A stretch of DNA of 49,595 nucleotides from Chitinophaga pinensis (GCA_945878925.1 CAMDXE010000004.1:1-49595), one strand, 5' to 3'; shown: positions 17,601 through 25,741, counted from the first letter of the stretch. Program-made: numbers and translations. Notes: generated by a model not told the origin, from the sequence alone.

Positions 17601-19229
17601 AGCTCCTAAACGCAAGGTAGTTCCGGCACATACAAAACTATCGGGCCCCAAGGCCAAATCTACTTCTAAAAGTGGCGGAACTATGATAGTATCGAAATAG
17701 GTGGATGGGCAGTTGAGGGGGGGGTTATTGATGCTGTGCGTAATAATATACTTTCCTCCTTTTCTAAACTGTATGGTATCTTTGGCCTTGCTCGACTTTA
17801 AACTTTTGCTTGGTTTGAAATAATAATAGCTTCCATCCACAAATTTATTGATAGAATCGGTGACTATCCAATCGTATTTTGGGGTGCCTTTAAAATTGGC
17901 AACTATTTTACTCTCAACGGCATAGGCACCGCAAATGAGTTTTTTGTAGCTTCGGTTGGTTTCGGCTATTTGTTTAACTTTAACAGAATACGATTTAACA
18001 GTTACAGCATTTCGAGGGCAGGCATTGTCGCGCGCTGTTACTGTAAAAGTATAAGGCAAATCACTGGCTTGATTTTTCTTAGGCGTCCAGCAAAACCTTC
18101 CTCTCTGTAATCTATCCTTCGCATCAATAATGGTAAATGTACCTCCAGGTATACCACGGTTCCAGGTTAACCTTACCGTATCGGGTGGGTTTGGCTTTAG
18201 AGGAGGAGGAGGAATAAATTGTTTGTCGTCGGAGGCAATAGTCCAACAAATTTGAGTGCCTGCGCACACCTCTTGTTTAAAAGGACCATAAAGAAGCGGT
18301 GGATTATTATCAGGACAGGTTTGAACCCAAAACTGAATATCGCGATGCGTAACGCCAATAACTACATATCTTCCAGTGGTATCTTTGCGCCATTCAGTTA
18401 CCTTGATGCTCGCTACTGTGCTTTCGCTGCAATCGGTAGGTGTAAAAATTATATCGCCAGTTTCCTTATCCAAATACGTTCCAATAGGTGGATTTGTACT
18501 AGGGTTTGGTCCTTTATTTTTATCGTAACCTTGTGGCCAATAATCGCTAAACGGGCTTTGAGAAGATTTGCCACCAGCCCACGATGTTTTGGATGAAAAA
18601 CTTTGAAGTGGATCATCCCAAGAATAAGAAAGTGAATCGAAATCGGTAGTATCGGAGGCCCCATTGTTATAAAAATAAGGCTGATTGCAACATAATATCG
18701 CAACGGGCTCGGAAGTTAAAGAAGGCGATGAATTGCATTTTTTGGTACAAATATCAATTTCGGCTGTGGTCCAAAAGTTTTGACTAGCAGCTCCGGTAGT
18801 TATTGCACCGTTTCGGCAGCATTGGCCTGTTCCAATGGTAACCTTACAGCAGCCATTTTTTTTGGCCGTAGTAAAATCGTAGGTGTAGGTATACGTGTGT
18901 TCTTCAACCCCTGTTCCTGTTCCGTAAGTGTTTTGAGGATTACAAGGTTTTCCAGCGCCAGCACATGTTGGCGTAACATCTCTTACTCTAATTTCGGTAG
19001 GAGTAAAGGATGCAATTGAATTTCCTCCACATAAAATTGTAGAACCTGGAGCCCCTATCGGTACGCCCCTACAATCCCTGTACATTTTAATGGTTATTTC
19101 ATATTTGTTATTGCCCAAGCACTTGTAAGTAATGTCGGCACCCATCATGTGTGTGGCATTAACTTTGGAGTTAAATCCGGCAATGGTCAAAAGCAAAAAT
19201 GTAAAATACTTCAGAAGTATTTGCTTCAT
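14610..19229 (-). CDS. giant T9SS-secreted protein with PKD and CHU_C (type B sorting) domains
   Basis: About 1539 residues from the ATG at 19227-19229, which gives a clean signal peptide (MKQILLKYFTFLLLTIAGFN); an in-frame ATG at 19259 would add ten residues. The N-terminal module (THMMGADITYK ... YRDCRG) is paralogous to that of the following gene, but here it is richer in Cys (CCKVTIGTGQCC). Many repeated Ig-like units follow, then a PKD domain (about 1360-1445, FWNFGD, YYYTNDTGQYKVKL) and the type-B sorting domain (FIPNVFTPDGSGP, IFNRWGELLYE, PWDGIYKGEPC, YNGTVLLIR). It is likely a surface adhesin or gliding-associated cargo. It lies 55 nt downstream of the type-A cargo gene on the same strand. 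Confidence 0.9.
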   Translation of the reverse strand: MKQILLKYFTFLLLTIAGFNSKVNATHMMGADITYKCLGNNKYEITIKMYRDCRGVPIGAPGSTILCGGNSIASFTPTEIRVRDVTPTCAGAGKPCNPQNTYGTGTGVEEHTYTYTYDFTTAKKNGCCKVTIGTGQCCRNGAITTGAASQNFWTTAEIDICTKKCNSSPSLTSEPVAILCCNQPYFYNNGASDTTDFDSLSYSWDDPLQSFSSKTSWAGGKSSQSPFSDYWPQGYDKNKGPNPSTNPPIGTYLDKETGDIIFTPTDCSESTVASIKVTEWRKDTTGRYVVIGVTHRDIQFWVQTCPDNNPPLLYGPFKQEVCAGTQICWTIASDDKQFIPPPPLKPNPPDTVRLTWNRGIPGGTFTIIDAKDRLQRGRFCWTPKKNQASDLPYTFTVTARDNACPRNAVTVKSYSVKVKQIAETNRSYKKLICGAYAVESKIVANFKGTPKYDWIVTDSINKFVDGSYYYFKPSKSLKSSKAKDTIQFRKGGKYIITHSINNPPLNCPSTYFDTIIVPPLLEVDLALGPDSFVCAGTTLRLGAKAANGLPRFTYKWFTPIAFDKKDTNTYIDVFMSTHDTMFMVEITDDNKCTAFDTVSVFLKPNPKVDMGPDLRICWYGEVTLTPNAKNAYWVDPQIGDTLIQGDTLWWMWSRNGIGFSTDTTATFTERGLYTATVIDSLGCNWTDSMYLFVNDTLYPNAGPDQIKCWNDTLILNASGLDTVANDKKGTYIWYRGLPKVPPGLSTKEKWMFKIQDSDNYLLELQVQEDTTRCWGYDTVYIKVNPLPTLTLATPQKFCCDYGNIALGSAFYGSPTGGNWSCRQNPSYVVGNSFLTPIACDPKKSGTFRLIYVYQEPTTSCINKDSTMFTINPLPPLMVKGGYYCQDKMEAVLRPHIVAPINLNSMVDVQWKVLRSLKKPSGGLNTVTDLIYDADASLNYDFRLKVDSSTIDIGSLPKDSLVFEITIQDGQGCFNKDTLIIFIWKVPVITFNIFPDLCIDAGKVDLKKISNVQPNDGCWTVIDTPGFKSKNFLLPGMMGCDSINTFLLNLQNGPGLYKMRYTHTASGCPVQRDTNLRINALPTVDISISPKGDFGKFCEIDADVTLNASPSGGTWSSSVPGVIGGGKFKPTSVPAGERDKWITLTYYYMHPTTKCDTSKTLKVFVQNKPIVDIITPDIDTCRSNLMNLTLRANYQYTSKINWVHSADPIRASFESNNQLSNQNPVTFTIRPRSDSATTLMVTCFTEQEGVCPFSQDAMTITIHPRPHAIVSIDDPDGCVPHTVNFLTKITNGVDSSKSKYNWENTKDQLTFSALQSPTNKFNIIDSNKVFLKISSEFGCDTLIGPMPILVYPLPKADFTPNPNNRTTAALPRFRFTNESTTKQLVLNSKIVNNFWNFGDLKLETDTSSKTNPEYYYTNDTGQYKVKLVVTTNHGCKDSIEHLVVIDPDILVFIPNVFTPDGSGPLKNDKFWVQASGFITYQILIFNRWGELLYEATSLDKPWDGIYKGEPCQMDAYVYHVNITSYAGELYKYNGTVLLIR

Positions 19230-19284
19230 GGTTTTGTTGTTTAGTAAGTTTCTTATCATAAATGTGCTAAATTAATTGTTATTT

Positions 19285-20781
19285 TTAATATACCAATATC
19301 TTTTTTATAAACATCTGATTATCAGATTCAAATCTAAGGTAATAAATTCCAGCATTTTCAAAGATCAACTGGTTTTTAAGCCTAGGATTATATGCCTCGA
19401 GTAATTTACCTTGCATGGTATAAACTGATATTTTTTCAAAAAAATCGAACCAGAAATGGTTAAGAGTTTCGCCCACAAAAATTGGGTTTTTAAGAAGGTA
19501 TTTTTCTTGAATCGCCAATTTTGTTTTGGCTGAACTTTTTACCCAAAGGTCTTTAATTTCGATGGCTTTGGTGGCCAAAAATTTATAGGGAAGTTCATCG
19601 CTTTTTTCATAACCCGAAATGGCAATATCTATGTCTAAATATCCTTTTGCTTTGAGGTCGCTATAGCTTAAATTGGCTAGCATGCTGCGCATTCCAGGAG
19701 TTGAACTTTCCTCCCAATTTTGACCAGAAAAGGCTTTGTCGGACAGTCCAGGATAAATAAAATTTGCAGGCAAATTATTTGAGGTTCCTTCTGCACCATA
19801 TGTTAGCGGTATATTCGATTTCCATTTTCCATCCATAACTAAGCGATGCTGGAATGGTGTAGCTGGCATACCCGAAATAAGATTTGTATCGCTTTGCAGC
19901 GCAAGTGTTGATGTTAAATTAGTGCTTAATATCATGAGCGATCCCAAAGGCCTGCTGTTTCCAAAATGATTTTCGTCATTCAAGTCCCCATTATAAGCGA
20001 ATATGGTATTTTCGGTAACTAATGTTCCGCAATAGTTGTCGCCATCATAACCTAACTGAAAACCGGTGTGGAACGAAACTTTTAAATCATGATAGTCTTT
20101 ATTGGTTCTGTTTACCAAATAATATTTTACAAAAACGGTATTCGGTAATTGGTTTAGCGAATACGCCATTCCATAAATTTCAAGTTTGAGGGGGGCGCCA
20201 CCAGAAGCCTTATGTTCCGAATAATTGTCGTTTACAATAAAATAGCTGCATTTGTTTCCTTTAATATCAGGATAATCGCCACTTTCGGGATTGTATTTTC
20301 CATTGGCATCATAATCGATAAAGGGGGCTAAATATTTATTAAATTTTCCAGACCCATTTGAAGGCCAGTTTTTTATGCTTTCGGGCATTTGATAGGAGGC
20401 CGATCTGAAATTTTTTCGATGACTGTAAATTTCATCATCTGCAACCGACCAAACAAAGTTCCAGGCTGAAGGTTCGGCACCAGCAAACGATAGGCTGTCG
20501 ATTGGTCCTGGACTGTAATCGGACTTATTTGTAAACCCATTTACACTTGTGATGTACAATTTATTAGCGGTGTCGTAACCCGATATCCACATGTTAATAA
20601 ATTTGAATATGTGGTTGTTGCTTCCCGAATTAATCTCGGAAGCGGCCATATTATTAAATGTAGCTATTTGGCCATCGGCGTTTACACGCAATTTTAAAGG
20701 GCCCGACTCTATCCAATCGCCATTCATCTGCGCAAACGTAGTGTTGCTCAATAGAAATGCTATGATGGCGAATACTCTCAT
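19285..20781 (-). CDS. secreted protein with T9SS type-A C-terminal sorting tail
   Basis: 498 residues. The signal peptide MRVFAIIAFLLSNTTFAQ has the -AQ cleavage typical of Bacteroidota. The body is an uncharacterised secreted domain rich in aromatic residues, with a possible calcium-binding-like stretch (DYDANGKYNPESGDYPD, about 152-168). The last 70 residues (ISVYTMQGKLLEAY, ENAGIYYLRF, KKILVY) have the features of the Por secretion/type-A sorting domain. Its ATG overlaps the stop of the preceding gene by one base (TAATG), so the two are translationally coupled. The function of the body is not recognised. Confidence 0.85.
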   Translation of the reverse strand: MRVFAIIAFLLSNTTFAQMNGDWIESGPLKLRVNADGQIATFNNMAASEINSGSNNHIFKFINMWISGYDTANKLYITSVNGFTNKSDYSPGPIDSLSFAGAEPSAWNFVWSVADDEIYSHRKNFRSASYQMPESIKNWPSNGSGKFNKYLAPFIDYDANGKYNPESGDYPDIKGNKCSYFIVNDNYSEHKASGGAPLKLEIYGMAYSLNQLPNTVFVKYYLVNRTNKDYHDLKVSFHTGFQLGYDGDNYCGTLVTENTIFAYNGDLNDENHFGNSRPLGSLMILSTNLTSTLALQSDTNLISGMPATPFQHRLVMDGKWKSNIPLTYGAEGTSNNLPANFIYPGLSDKAFSGQNWEESSTPGMRSMLANLSYSDLKAKGYLDIDIAISGYEKSDELPYKFLATKAIEIKDLWVKSSAKTKLAIQEKYLLKNPIFVGETLNHFWFDFFEKISVYTMQGKLLEAYNPRLKNQLIFENAGIYYLRFESDNQMFIKKILVY

Positions 20782-22094
20782 TATTTTAGGATGTTTATTT
20801 TTAAGCCAAGACTTAAATTGGTTCCTGAATTTTTTTGTTTGTAAGCGGCCTCTGATGCTAATCGATTATTTAAATTTTGGAAATGCGATAATTCTGCAAA
20901 AACCTGATAATTAAGATTTAATGGAATATAAACGGCTGCAGAACCTACAAGTGACGATTTAATTTTTGCAGATTCCTGATAGGGGGTTAAAGCTATTTTA
21001 TCATTTATTCTATCCAAGTTATGGGCCTTGTTAATTGAATAAATGTTGATTAAGCTGCCAGCCGAAATTCGGTAAACCAATTTGCCAATTCCAAAATTAT
21101 ATCCCAAAATAATTGGAATGGAAAGGGTGGTGTATTTATTAGTGGTATTAAACTTGTAATTTGTAGTTTCAGTGGTATTTACTGAATCGGTAATGGTTAT
21201 TATTTGAGGTTGTAGAACAGGATGGTAAATAGTTACTTGGCGTTTGGTTATAGATAGATACTCAGTAATCTCAGATTTGTCATAGGCAATTTTTTCAGCC
21301 CTGTTTTCTAAACTCAATCCAGTTTGAATTTGCCATTTTGGGTGAAAAAGGTAATTGAATTTGAAGCCAGTTTGTATGGATACCAAGGCCGATTCTGATT
21401 CGTTGCGCAAAGCAATATCCGAACCTGTTAATTTTCGAGTTACATAATTTGGTCCCACACCAATTTCAAAACTGTAAGTATTTATTATGGTTTTATCTTT
21501 TTCTTTATCATCATTCGTCTTGTATTTTTTTGATATCTGTTTGGTGGAATAAACAAATGGAGTGAGCGATGGATAAATGAGATAGCTAAGGTTGATTCTG
21601 TTTTTATTAATCATGTTCATTTCCAACTCTCGCGTGTCAAAAGCCAAAAATTCATTTGCTGAAATTGGCATATTCGGTTCAAATTGCGAGTTTGCTAATT
21701 CTTTAGGACTTGATTTTTGCGTTGGCAAATTACCTTTGATTGATGTAATGGTTTGTTCAGTTGCTTTGTTTTCGATAACAGTCGATTCAGTTAAATCAGT
21801 TTTTTCATAAACCTTTGGTTGGGTAGAGGCCTTCAAATCATTGCTGGCTTTGGTTTGAGTGTAAGATTCGGTGTTGGTATTGCTTTTGTTAGGTGTGCTG
21901 TATGGCAAATAATATACAGTGAGGCCTACTAAGCCTATCAACAGCATTAAGGATGCGAGTTTAAGTTTATAAAACAGCATTCCTCTTCGTTTTTGTTTTT
22001 GAATATTGGCCCAAACATGTGCAGATGGCTTCACCTCGTGGTTGTAAAGCCCTTCTGAAAACATGCGTTCCAAATCGTTAAATTCTGAATTCAT
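20781..22094 (-). CDS. anti-sigma-like membrane protein fused to an outer-membrane beta-barrel-type domain
   Basis: 437 residues in three parts. Residues 1-40 are a short cytoplasmic segment with the motif EVKPSAHVWANIQ, seen in many Bacteroidota proteins encoded next to ECF sigma factors. Residues 41-62 are one transmembrane helix. A low-complexity Ser/Thr/Lys linker (about 63-150) leads to a C-terminal domain of amphipathic beta strands (about 205-437, ending LSLGLKINILK) resembling PorT/OMP_b-brl barrels. A zinc-binding anti-sigma motif is absent. The start ATG lies inside the end of the sigma gene (17-nt overlap), so it is the likely partner of that sigma factor. How a single inner-membrane helix and a barrel-like domain coexist is unclear; the domain may span the periplasm. 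Confidence 0.75.
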   Translation of the reverse strand: MNSEFNDLERMFSEGLYNHEVKPSAHVWANIQKQKRRGMLFYKLKLASLMLLIGLVGLTVYYLPYSTPNKSNTNTESYTQTKASNDLKASTQPKVYEKTDLTESTVIENKATEQTITSIKGNLPTQKSSPKELANSQFEPNMPISANEFLAFDTRELEMNMINKNRINLSYLIYPSLTPFVYSTKQISKKYKTNDDKEKDKTIINTYSFEIGVGPNYVTRKLTGSDIALRNESESALVSIQTGFKFNYLFHPKWQIQTGLSLENRAEKIAYDKSEITEYLSITKRQVTIYHPVLQPQIITITDSVNTTETTNYKFNTTNKYTTLSIPIILGYNFGIGKLVYRISAGSLINIYSINKAHNLDRINDKIALTPYQESAKIKSSLVGSAAVYIPLNLNYQVFAELSHFQNLNNRLASEAAYKQKNSGTNLSLGLKINILK

Positions 22095-22620
22095 TTTTAT
22101 TGATTTTATCTAGTTTTTCTCTTAAAAATTGTCTTGCTCTTAAATATTGCGATCGCGAGGTGGCTTCCTGTATATCAAGTGCCTCTGCTATTTCTTTATG
22201 CGAGTACCCCTCGATGGCAAACATATTAAAAACCAATTTATAGCCTTGTGGCAACTCATTTACCAATTTCATCAAGTCGTTGAAGCATAGCTTCGACGAT
22301 ATCTTTTCATCGGTAGATGGCTGCGGAATATTTTCCAAATTATTAATTTCATGCGAACGGTAAGTGATATATTTATTTCGTATAGCTGTATGTACCATTA
22401 TCCTACGTATCCAACCTTCGAATGATCCCATGAATTTAAAAGTGTTAATTTTATTAAAAACCTTAATAAATCCATCCTGAAGTACATCTTCTGCCTCCTC
22501 TCTGCTTGCGCAGTATCGAAGGCATACCACAAACATTTTGGGTGAAAATCGTTTATATACTTCATATTGATAGGCATCTTTGCCTCTGACGCACCCTTTA
22601 ATAAGTTCTTCATCACTCAT
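22078..22620 (-). CDS. ECF-type sigma-70 family RNA polymerase sigma factor
   Basis: 180 residues from ATG 22618-22620. Region 2 is clear (YKRFSPKMFVVCLRYCASRE, then EEAEDVLQDGFIKVFNKI), and region 4 follows (ELPQGYKLVFNMFAIEGYSH, KEIAEALDIQEATSRSQYLR), with no region 3: the ECF (group 4) layout. An upstream TTG frame (22659) would add 13 residues, but it lies within the TAATTTTG promoter box, so the ATG is preferred. It overlaps the anti-sigma-like gene by 17 nt and leads the run of T9SS cargo genes. It probably directs transcription of those genes or of other envelope genes. Confidence 0.92.
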   Translation of the reverse strand: MSDEELIKGCVRGKDAYQYEVYKRFSPKMFVVCLRYCASREEAEDVLQDGFIKVFNKINTFKFMGSFEGWIRRIMVHTAIRNKYITYRSHEINNLENIPQPSTDEKISSKLCFNDLMKLVNELPQGYKLVFNMFAIEGYSHKEIAEALDIQEATSRSQYLRARQFLREKLDKINKNEFRI

Positions 22621-22656
22621 CAATATCAATTGTTCACTATTCTTATTTAGGGTTTT

Positions 22657-22664
22657 CAAAATTA
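22657..22664 (-). promoter_or_regulatory. -7 promoter element of the ECF sigma operon
   Basis: Minus strand TAATTTTG, a match to TAnnTTTG, 37 nt upstream of the sigma ATG. No TTTG is at N19. Since this is a primary-sigma-type box, the operon appears at least partly under housekeeping control rather than only autoregulated. Confidence 0.45.
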
Positions 22665-22856
22665 AGACTCTGCTTAAAGTTATTTTGTTGCTTCAAAGGT
22701 TGTGATTTTAATACTTTTTTCAGCATTTATTAATAAACCCTTGATTTTTATAGTTTTGATACTGAAAAACAAGACATTTAATAAGGTTGAACCTGATGAA
22801 TATCATAAAAAAATTCAACATTTTATCGGACATTTGTTGCGTGTAATAAAACCGAA

Positions 22857-23666
22857 ATGAAAACGATACTCGTTCCTATAGATTTTTCGACACACTCTGA
22901 TAATGCTTTAAATTTTGCGTGCCATATGGCTTCAGATTTAAAAGCAAAACTTTACATACTTACCATTCAAAGTTTGCCGGCGAGCGACGATGCGAATATG
23001 GCCATCGAACTGATTAATACCATTGAAGTTGCCGCCAAAGAAACATTAAATAAAAAAGTCGTTGAATTAAAAAAGGCATTCAAATACCTCGAAATATCCT
23101 CGCATTTTGTATTTGGTATACCTTCGCTTACTATAAAAGAATATTTAGCGTCCAATTCATTTGATTTGGTAATTATGGGAACACGAGGAATTGATGGAAT
23201 TCGTAAACTATTATTTGGCAGTTTGGCCCAATCCATTTCACAACATGCCCCTTGTCCGGTTCTTATTATTCACGATTCTAACCATTATGAATCAATCAAA
23301 CGCATGGCTGTTGCCATTGATTTAGAAACGAAATTTGGGGAAATGCATGCCATGCTCGAAAAAATTCACTGTTTTGCGGCATTATTTCGTGCCAAACTTA
23401 ATTTATTTAACATTCATACCCAAAACGATAAACCTGCCGACGATATTCAATTTAAGTTAAAAAGTGGGGAACCCATTAAAGTCGAAGTCGTTCATAGCGA
23501 TTCGGTTTATAAAGGAATTGAACAGTATTGCAATACAAACACTTTCGAGTTATTGATCCTTACCAAACACAATCATACCTTTGTCGAGCAATTTTTTAAT
23601 CGAAATGTTTTTGGCGAAATACTTCAAAATAAATCAATACCCATTATGGTATTTCAATTTTCATAA
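22857..23666 (+). CDS. tandem universal stress protein (UspA family)
   Basis: 269 residues comprising two Usp domains. The first (1-140) carries the ATP-binding signature G-x2-G-x9-G-S at residues 108-122 (GTRGIDGIRKLLFGS) and starts with the usual ILVPIDFS. The second (about 148-269) keeps the fold pattern but lacks that signature, ending LLILTKHNHT...VFGEILQNKS. Such pairs usually bind nucleotide in one half only. It is divergent from the sigma operon, across a 236-nt gap containing a TAGTTTTG box at 22751-22758 that is poorly placed. It may be cotranscribed with the dehydrogenase 39 nt downstream. Confidence 0.93.
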   Translation: MKTILVPIDFSTHSDNALNFACHMASDLKAKLYILTIQSLPASDDANMAIELINTIEVAAKETLNKKVVELKKAFKYLEISSHFVFGIPSLTIKEYLASNSFDLVIMGTRGIDGIRKLLFGSLAQSISQHAPCPVLIIHDSNHYESIKRMAVAIDLETKFGEMHAMLEKIHCFAALFRAKLNLFNIHTQNDKPADDIQFKLKSGEPIKVEVVHSDSVYKGIEQYCNTNTFELLILTKHNHTFVEQFFNRNVFGEILQNKSIPIMVFQFS

Positions 23667-23705
23667 AGATTAGAATCAGGAACATTAAATTTAATAAATA
23701 CACAC

Positions 23706-24812
23706 GTGATTAAGAGCGAAGATACAGGGTATAAAACCGTCGGACTAGAAGAACTAAAGCAATTTGCACAATCTGTTTTTAAGTTTATGGGTTGTAGTAC
23801 CGACGATGCCAATTTAGCATCCGACGTTTTAATACAAGCAGATTTGCGTGGCATTGATTCGCATGGGGTTGCTCGGCTTAGCGGGTATTTAAGATTATGG
23901 CAAAAAGGAAGAATTAATGCGCAGCCAAACATTAAGATTAAACGTCAAACGGCCTCAACCGCAACGCTTGATGGAGATGCAGGATTAGGCCTTGTGGTAG
24001 CACCAAGGGCTATGGATTTGGCCATCGAAAAAGCAAAAATTTGTGGAAGTGGTTGGGTTGCAGTTGGCAATTCAAACCATTTTGGAATTGCCGCTTACCA
24101 TGCCATGAAAGCCTTAGAATTTGATATGATTGGCCATGCCTTGACCAATGCAAGCCCACTTGTGGCCCCAACTTTTTCGAAAGAACGATTATTAGGAACC
24201 AATCCGATTTGTTATGCCATACCTGCTGGGAAATTCGAACCCGTAGTTATCGATATGGCAACCTCGGCAGCTGCCAACGGCAAACTCGAAATAGCCCAGC
24301 GAAAAAAAACTCAGGTACCCAACGGTTGGATTCAAATGTCAAACGGTTTGATTACAAATGATCCGGATGGGGTGAAAAATGGCGGCGCTTTATTGCCTTT
24401 AGGGGGCAACAGAGAGGGGGGGAGTCATAAAGGATATGGATTAGCCGCTATGGTCGACATTTTTTCGGGTGTTTTATCGGGTGCTAATTTTGGGCCTTGG
24501 GTTCCTCCTTTTGTTAGTTTTTTAGATGTACAACCCAATTTGCCAGGAAAAGGACTAGGGCATTTTTTAGGAGCCATGCAAGTGGATGGATTTTGCGAGC
24601 TAAGTCAATTTAAAAGCAATATGGATATTTGGATTAATCGCTTTAAAACGGCTCAGCCCATCGATTCATCGCAGCCGGTTATTATCCCTGGCGAGCCCGA
24701 AGCTGAGTGTTCTAGAGCACGAAGCCAAAATGGAATTCCGCTAATAGAATCCGTTGTTCAAGACCTTAAAAATATTGCAGAAACCAATCGTTTAGATCAT
24801 CCGTTTACGTAA
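23706..24812 (+). CDS. Ldh2-family malate/L-lactate/ureidoglycolate-type dehydrogenase
   Basis: 368 residues of the NAD(P)-dependent Ldh2/MDH2 oxidoreductase family, which reduces or oxidises 2-hydroxy/2-keto acids and is unrelated to classical Rossmann MDH. Key features: DSHGVARL with catalytic His53, SNHFGIAAYHA (His125), GTNPICYAIP, and the GGSHKGYGLAAMVD segment near the nicotinamide site. The start is GTG at 23706; no closer ATG precedes the conserved N-terminal helix (GLEELKQFAQSVF). Exact substrate (malate, lactate, ureidoglycolate or sulfolactate) is not decided by sequence. The stop is 3 nt before the 45-residue gene. Confidence 0.92.
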   Translation: MIKSEDTGYKTVGLEELKQFAQSVFKFMGCSTDDANLASDVLIQADLRGIDSHGVARLSGYLRLWQKGRINAQPNIKIKRQTASTATLDGDAGLGLVVAPRAMDLAIEKAKICGSGWVAVGNSNHFGIAAYHAMKALEFDMIGHALTNASPLVAPTFSKERLLGTNPICYAIPAGKFEPVVIDMATSAAANGKLEIAQRKKTQVPNGWIQMSNGLITNDPDGVKNGGALLPLGGNREGGSHKGYGLAAMVDIFSGVLSGANFGPWVPPFVSFLDVQPNLPGKGLGHFLGAMQVDGFCELSQFKSNMDIWINRFKTAQPIDSSQPVIIPGEPEAECSRARSQNGIPLIESVVQDLKNIAETNRLDHPFT

Positions 24813-24815
24813 GCC

Positions 24816-24953
24816 ATGAACCGAAAGTATATTTATAAAATTGCCGTTTTGCTAATTTTTGTGATTGGGTTTGCTGCAACGGGCTTATTTTTTTATTCAA
24901 CAATCGTAAAACAAAATAGCTTCAAATCCCATCAGTTTAAAAATGCAAGATAA
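24816..24953 (+). CDS. 45-residue single-pass membrane peptide
   Basis: ATG at 24816, TAA at 24951-24953. The sequence is MNRKYIYKIAVLLIFVIGFA then ATGLFFYSTIVKQNSFKSHQ and a short polar end: positively charged start, one transmembrane helix (about 8-29), then a polar tail. It begins 3 nt after the dehydrogenase stop and overlaps the ung start by 11 nt, the tight packing of an operon member. No family is recognised. Short length means a chance frame is possible, but position, charge pattern and hydrophobicity favour a real gene. Confidence 0.6.
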   Translation: MNRKYIYKIAVLLIFVIGFAATGLFFYSTIVKQNSFKSHQFKNAR

Positions 24954-25626
24954 GTTATCGGTTGGTCCTTCGTGGAACGAAATTATTAATACCGAGCAAA
25001 ACAAACCTTATTTTAAGAACTTATGTAATTTTTTGGATGAGGAAGAAAAATCGGGCTATGCCATATTTCCTTCAAAATTTTGCCAAATGGCAGCCTTCAA
25101 CCTAACGCCTTTTGATAAAGTAAAGGTGGTTTTAATAGGCCAAGATCCTTACCATAATTCGGGACAAGCCAATGGGCTTTGTTTTTCGGTAAATAATGGA
25201 ATACCAATACCCCCATCCTTAAAAAATATTTTTAAAGAATTAGAAAATGATTTACAGATAGCCTCGGGCTTGAATGGAGATTTATCAAAGTGGGCGGCCC
25301 AAGGTGTATTATTATTAAACACCGTATTGACAGTAAGGGCCAATATACCCGCATCGCATCAAAATAAAGGATGGGAAAGGTTTACCGATACCATTATTCA
25401 AACCTTAAATGAGCAAAAATCCGGCTTAGTATTTTTACTTTGGGGCAATAATGCCAAACGTAAAAAACGATTAATTAGCGCTCAAAATCATTTAATTATT
25501 GAAGCACCACATCCCTCTCCATTATCGGCATATAAAGGATTTTTTGGAAGCCAGCCCTTTTCAAAATCCAATGCCTATTTGAAACATAAAGGACTTGGGA
25601 TAATTGATTGGGCCCTCAAGGGCTAA
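24943..25626 (+). CDS. ung: uracil-DNA glycosylase, family 1
   Basis: 227 residues. It removes uracil from DNA as the first step of base-excision repair. Family-1 signatures are complete: GQDPYH with catalytic Asp68, NGLCFSV, PPSLKNIFKEL (the Pro-rich backbone-pinching loop), LLLNTVLTV, and HPSPLSAYKGF with His190 in the minor-groove Leu loop. The ATG lies inside the end of the 45-residue gene. A DUF3127 gene with an SSB-like C-terminal tip lies 115 nt downstream under its own promoter. Confidence 0.97.
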   Translation: MQDKLSVGPSWNEIINTEQNKPYFKNLCNFLDEEEKSGYAIFPSKFCQMAAFNLTPFDKVKVVLIGQDPYHNSGQANGLCFSVNNGIPIPPSLKNIFKELENDLQIASGLNGDLSKWAAQGVLLLNTVLTVRANIPASHQNKGWERFTDTIIQTLNEQKSGLVFLLWGNNAKRKKRLISAQNHLIIEAPHPSPLSAYKGFFGSQPFSKSNAYLKHKGLGIIDWALKG

Positions 25627-25704
25627 GGTTATACATCTTGATATTCTTAAATTTTTTGATAAAATGTGCCAACTCAAGGAGTTTTAGCCAATTTATGCAC
25701 ATTG

Positions 25705-25735
25705 TTTGAAATGCCATGATGGCCTATTAATTTTG
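25705..25735 (+). promoter_or_regulatory. promoter of the DUF3127 gene
   Basis: TTTG (25705-25708), a 19-nt spacer, then TAATTTTG (25728-25735): exact TTTG-N19-TAnnTTTG. The -7 box ends 7 nt before ATG 25742, so the transcript is predicted leaderless or nearly so. This also shows that an in-frame codon at 25706, within the -33 box, is not the true start. Confidence 0.75.
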
Positions 25736-25741
25736 CCCATC

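Noticed and set aside
22621-22659. Upstream TTG start for the ECF sigma factor
   Set aside because: It lies in the TAATTTTG -7 box; the ATG at 22620 is 37 nt downstream and fits the family N-terminus.
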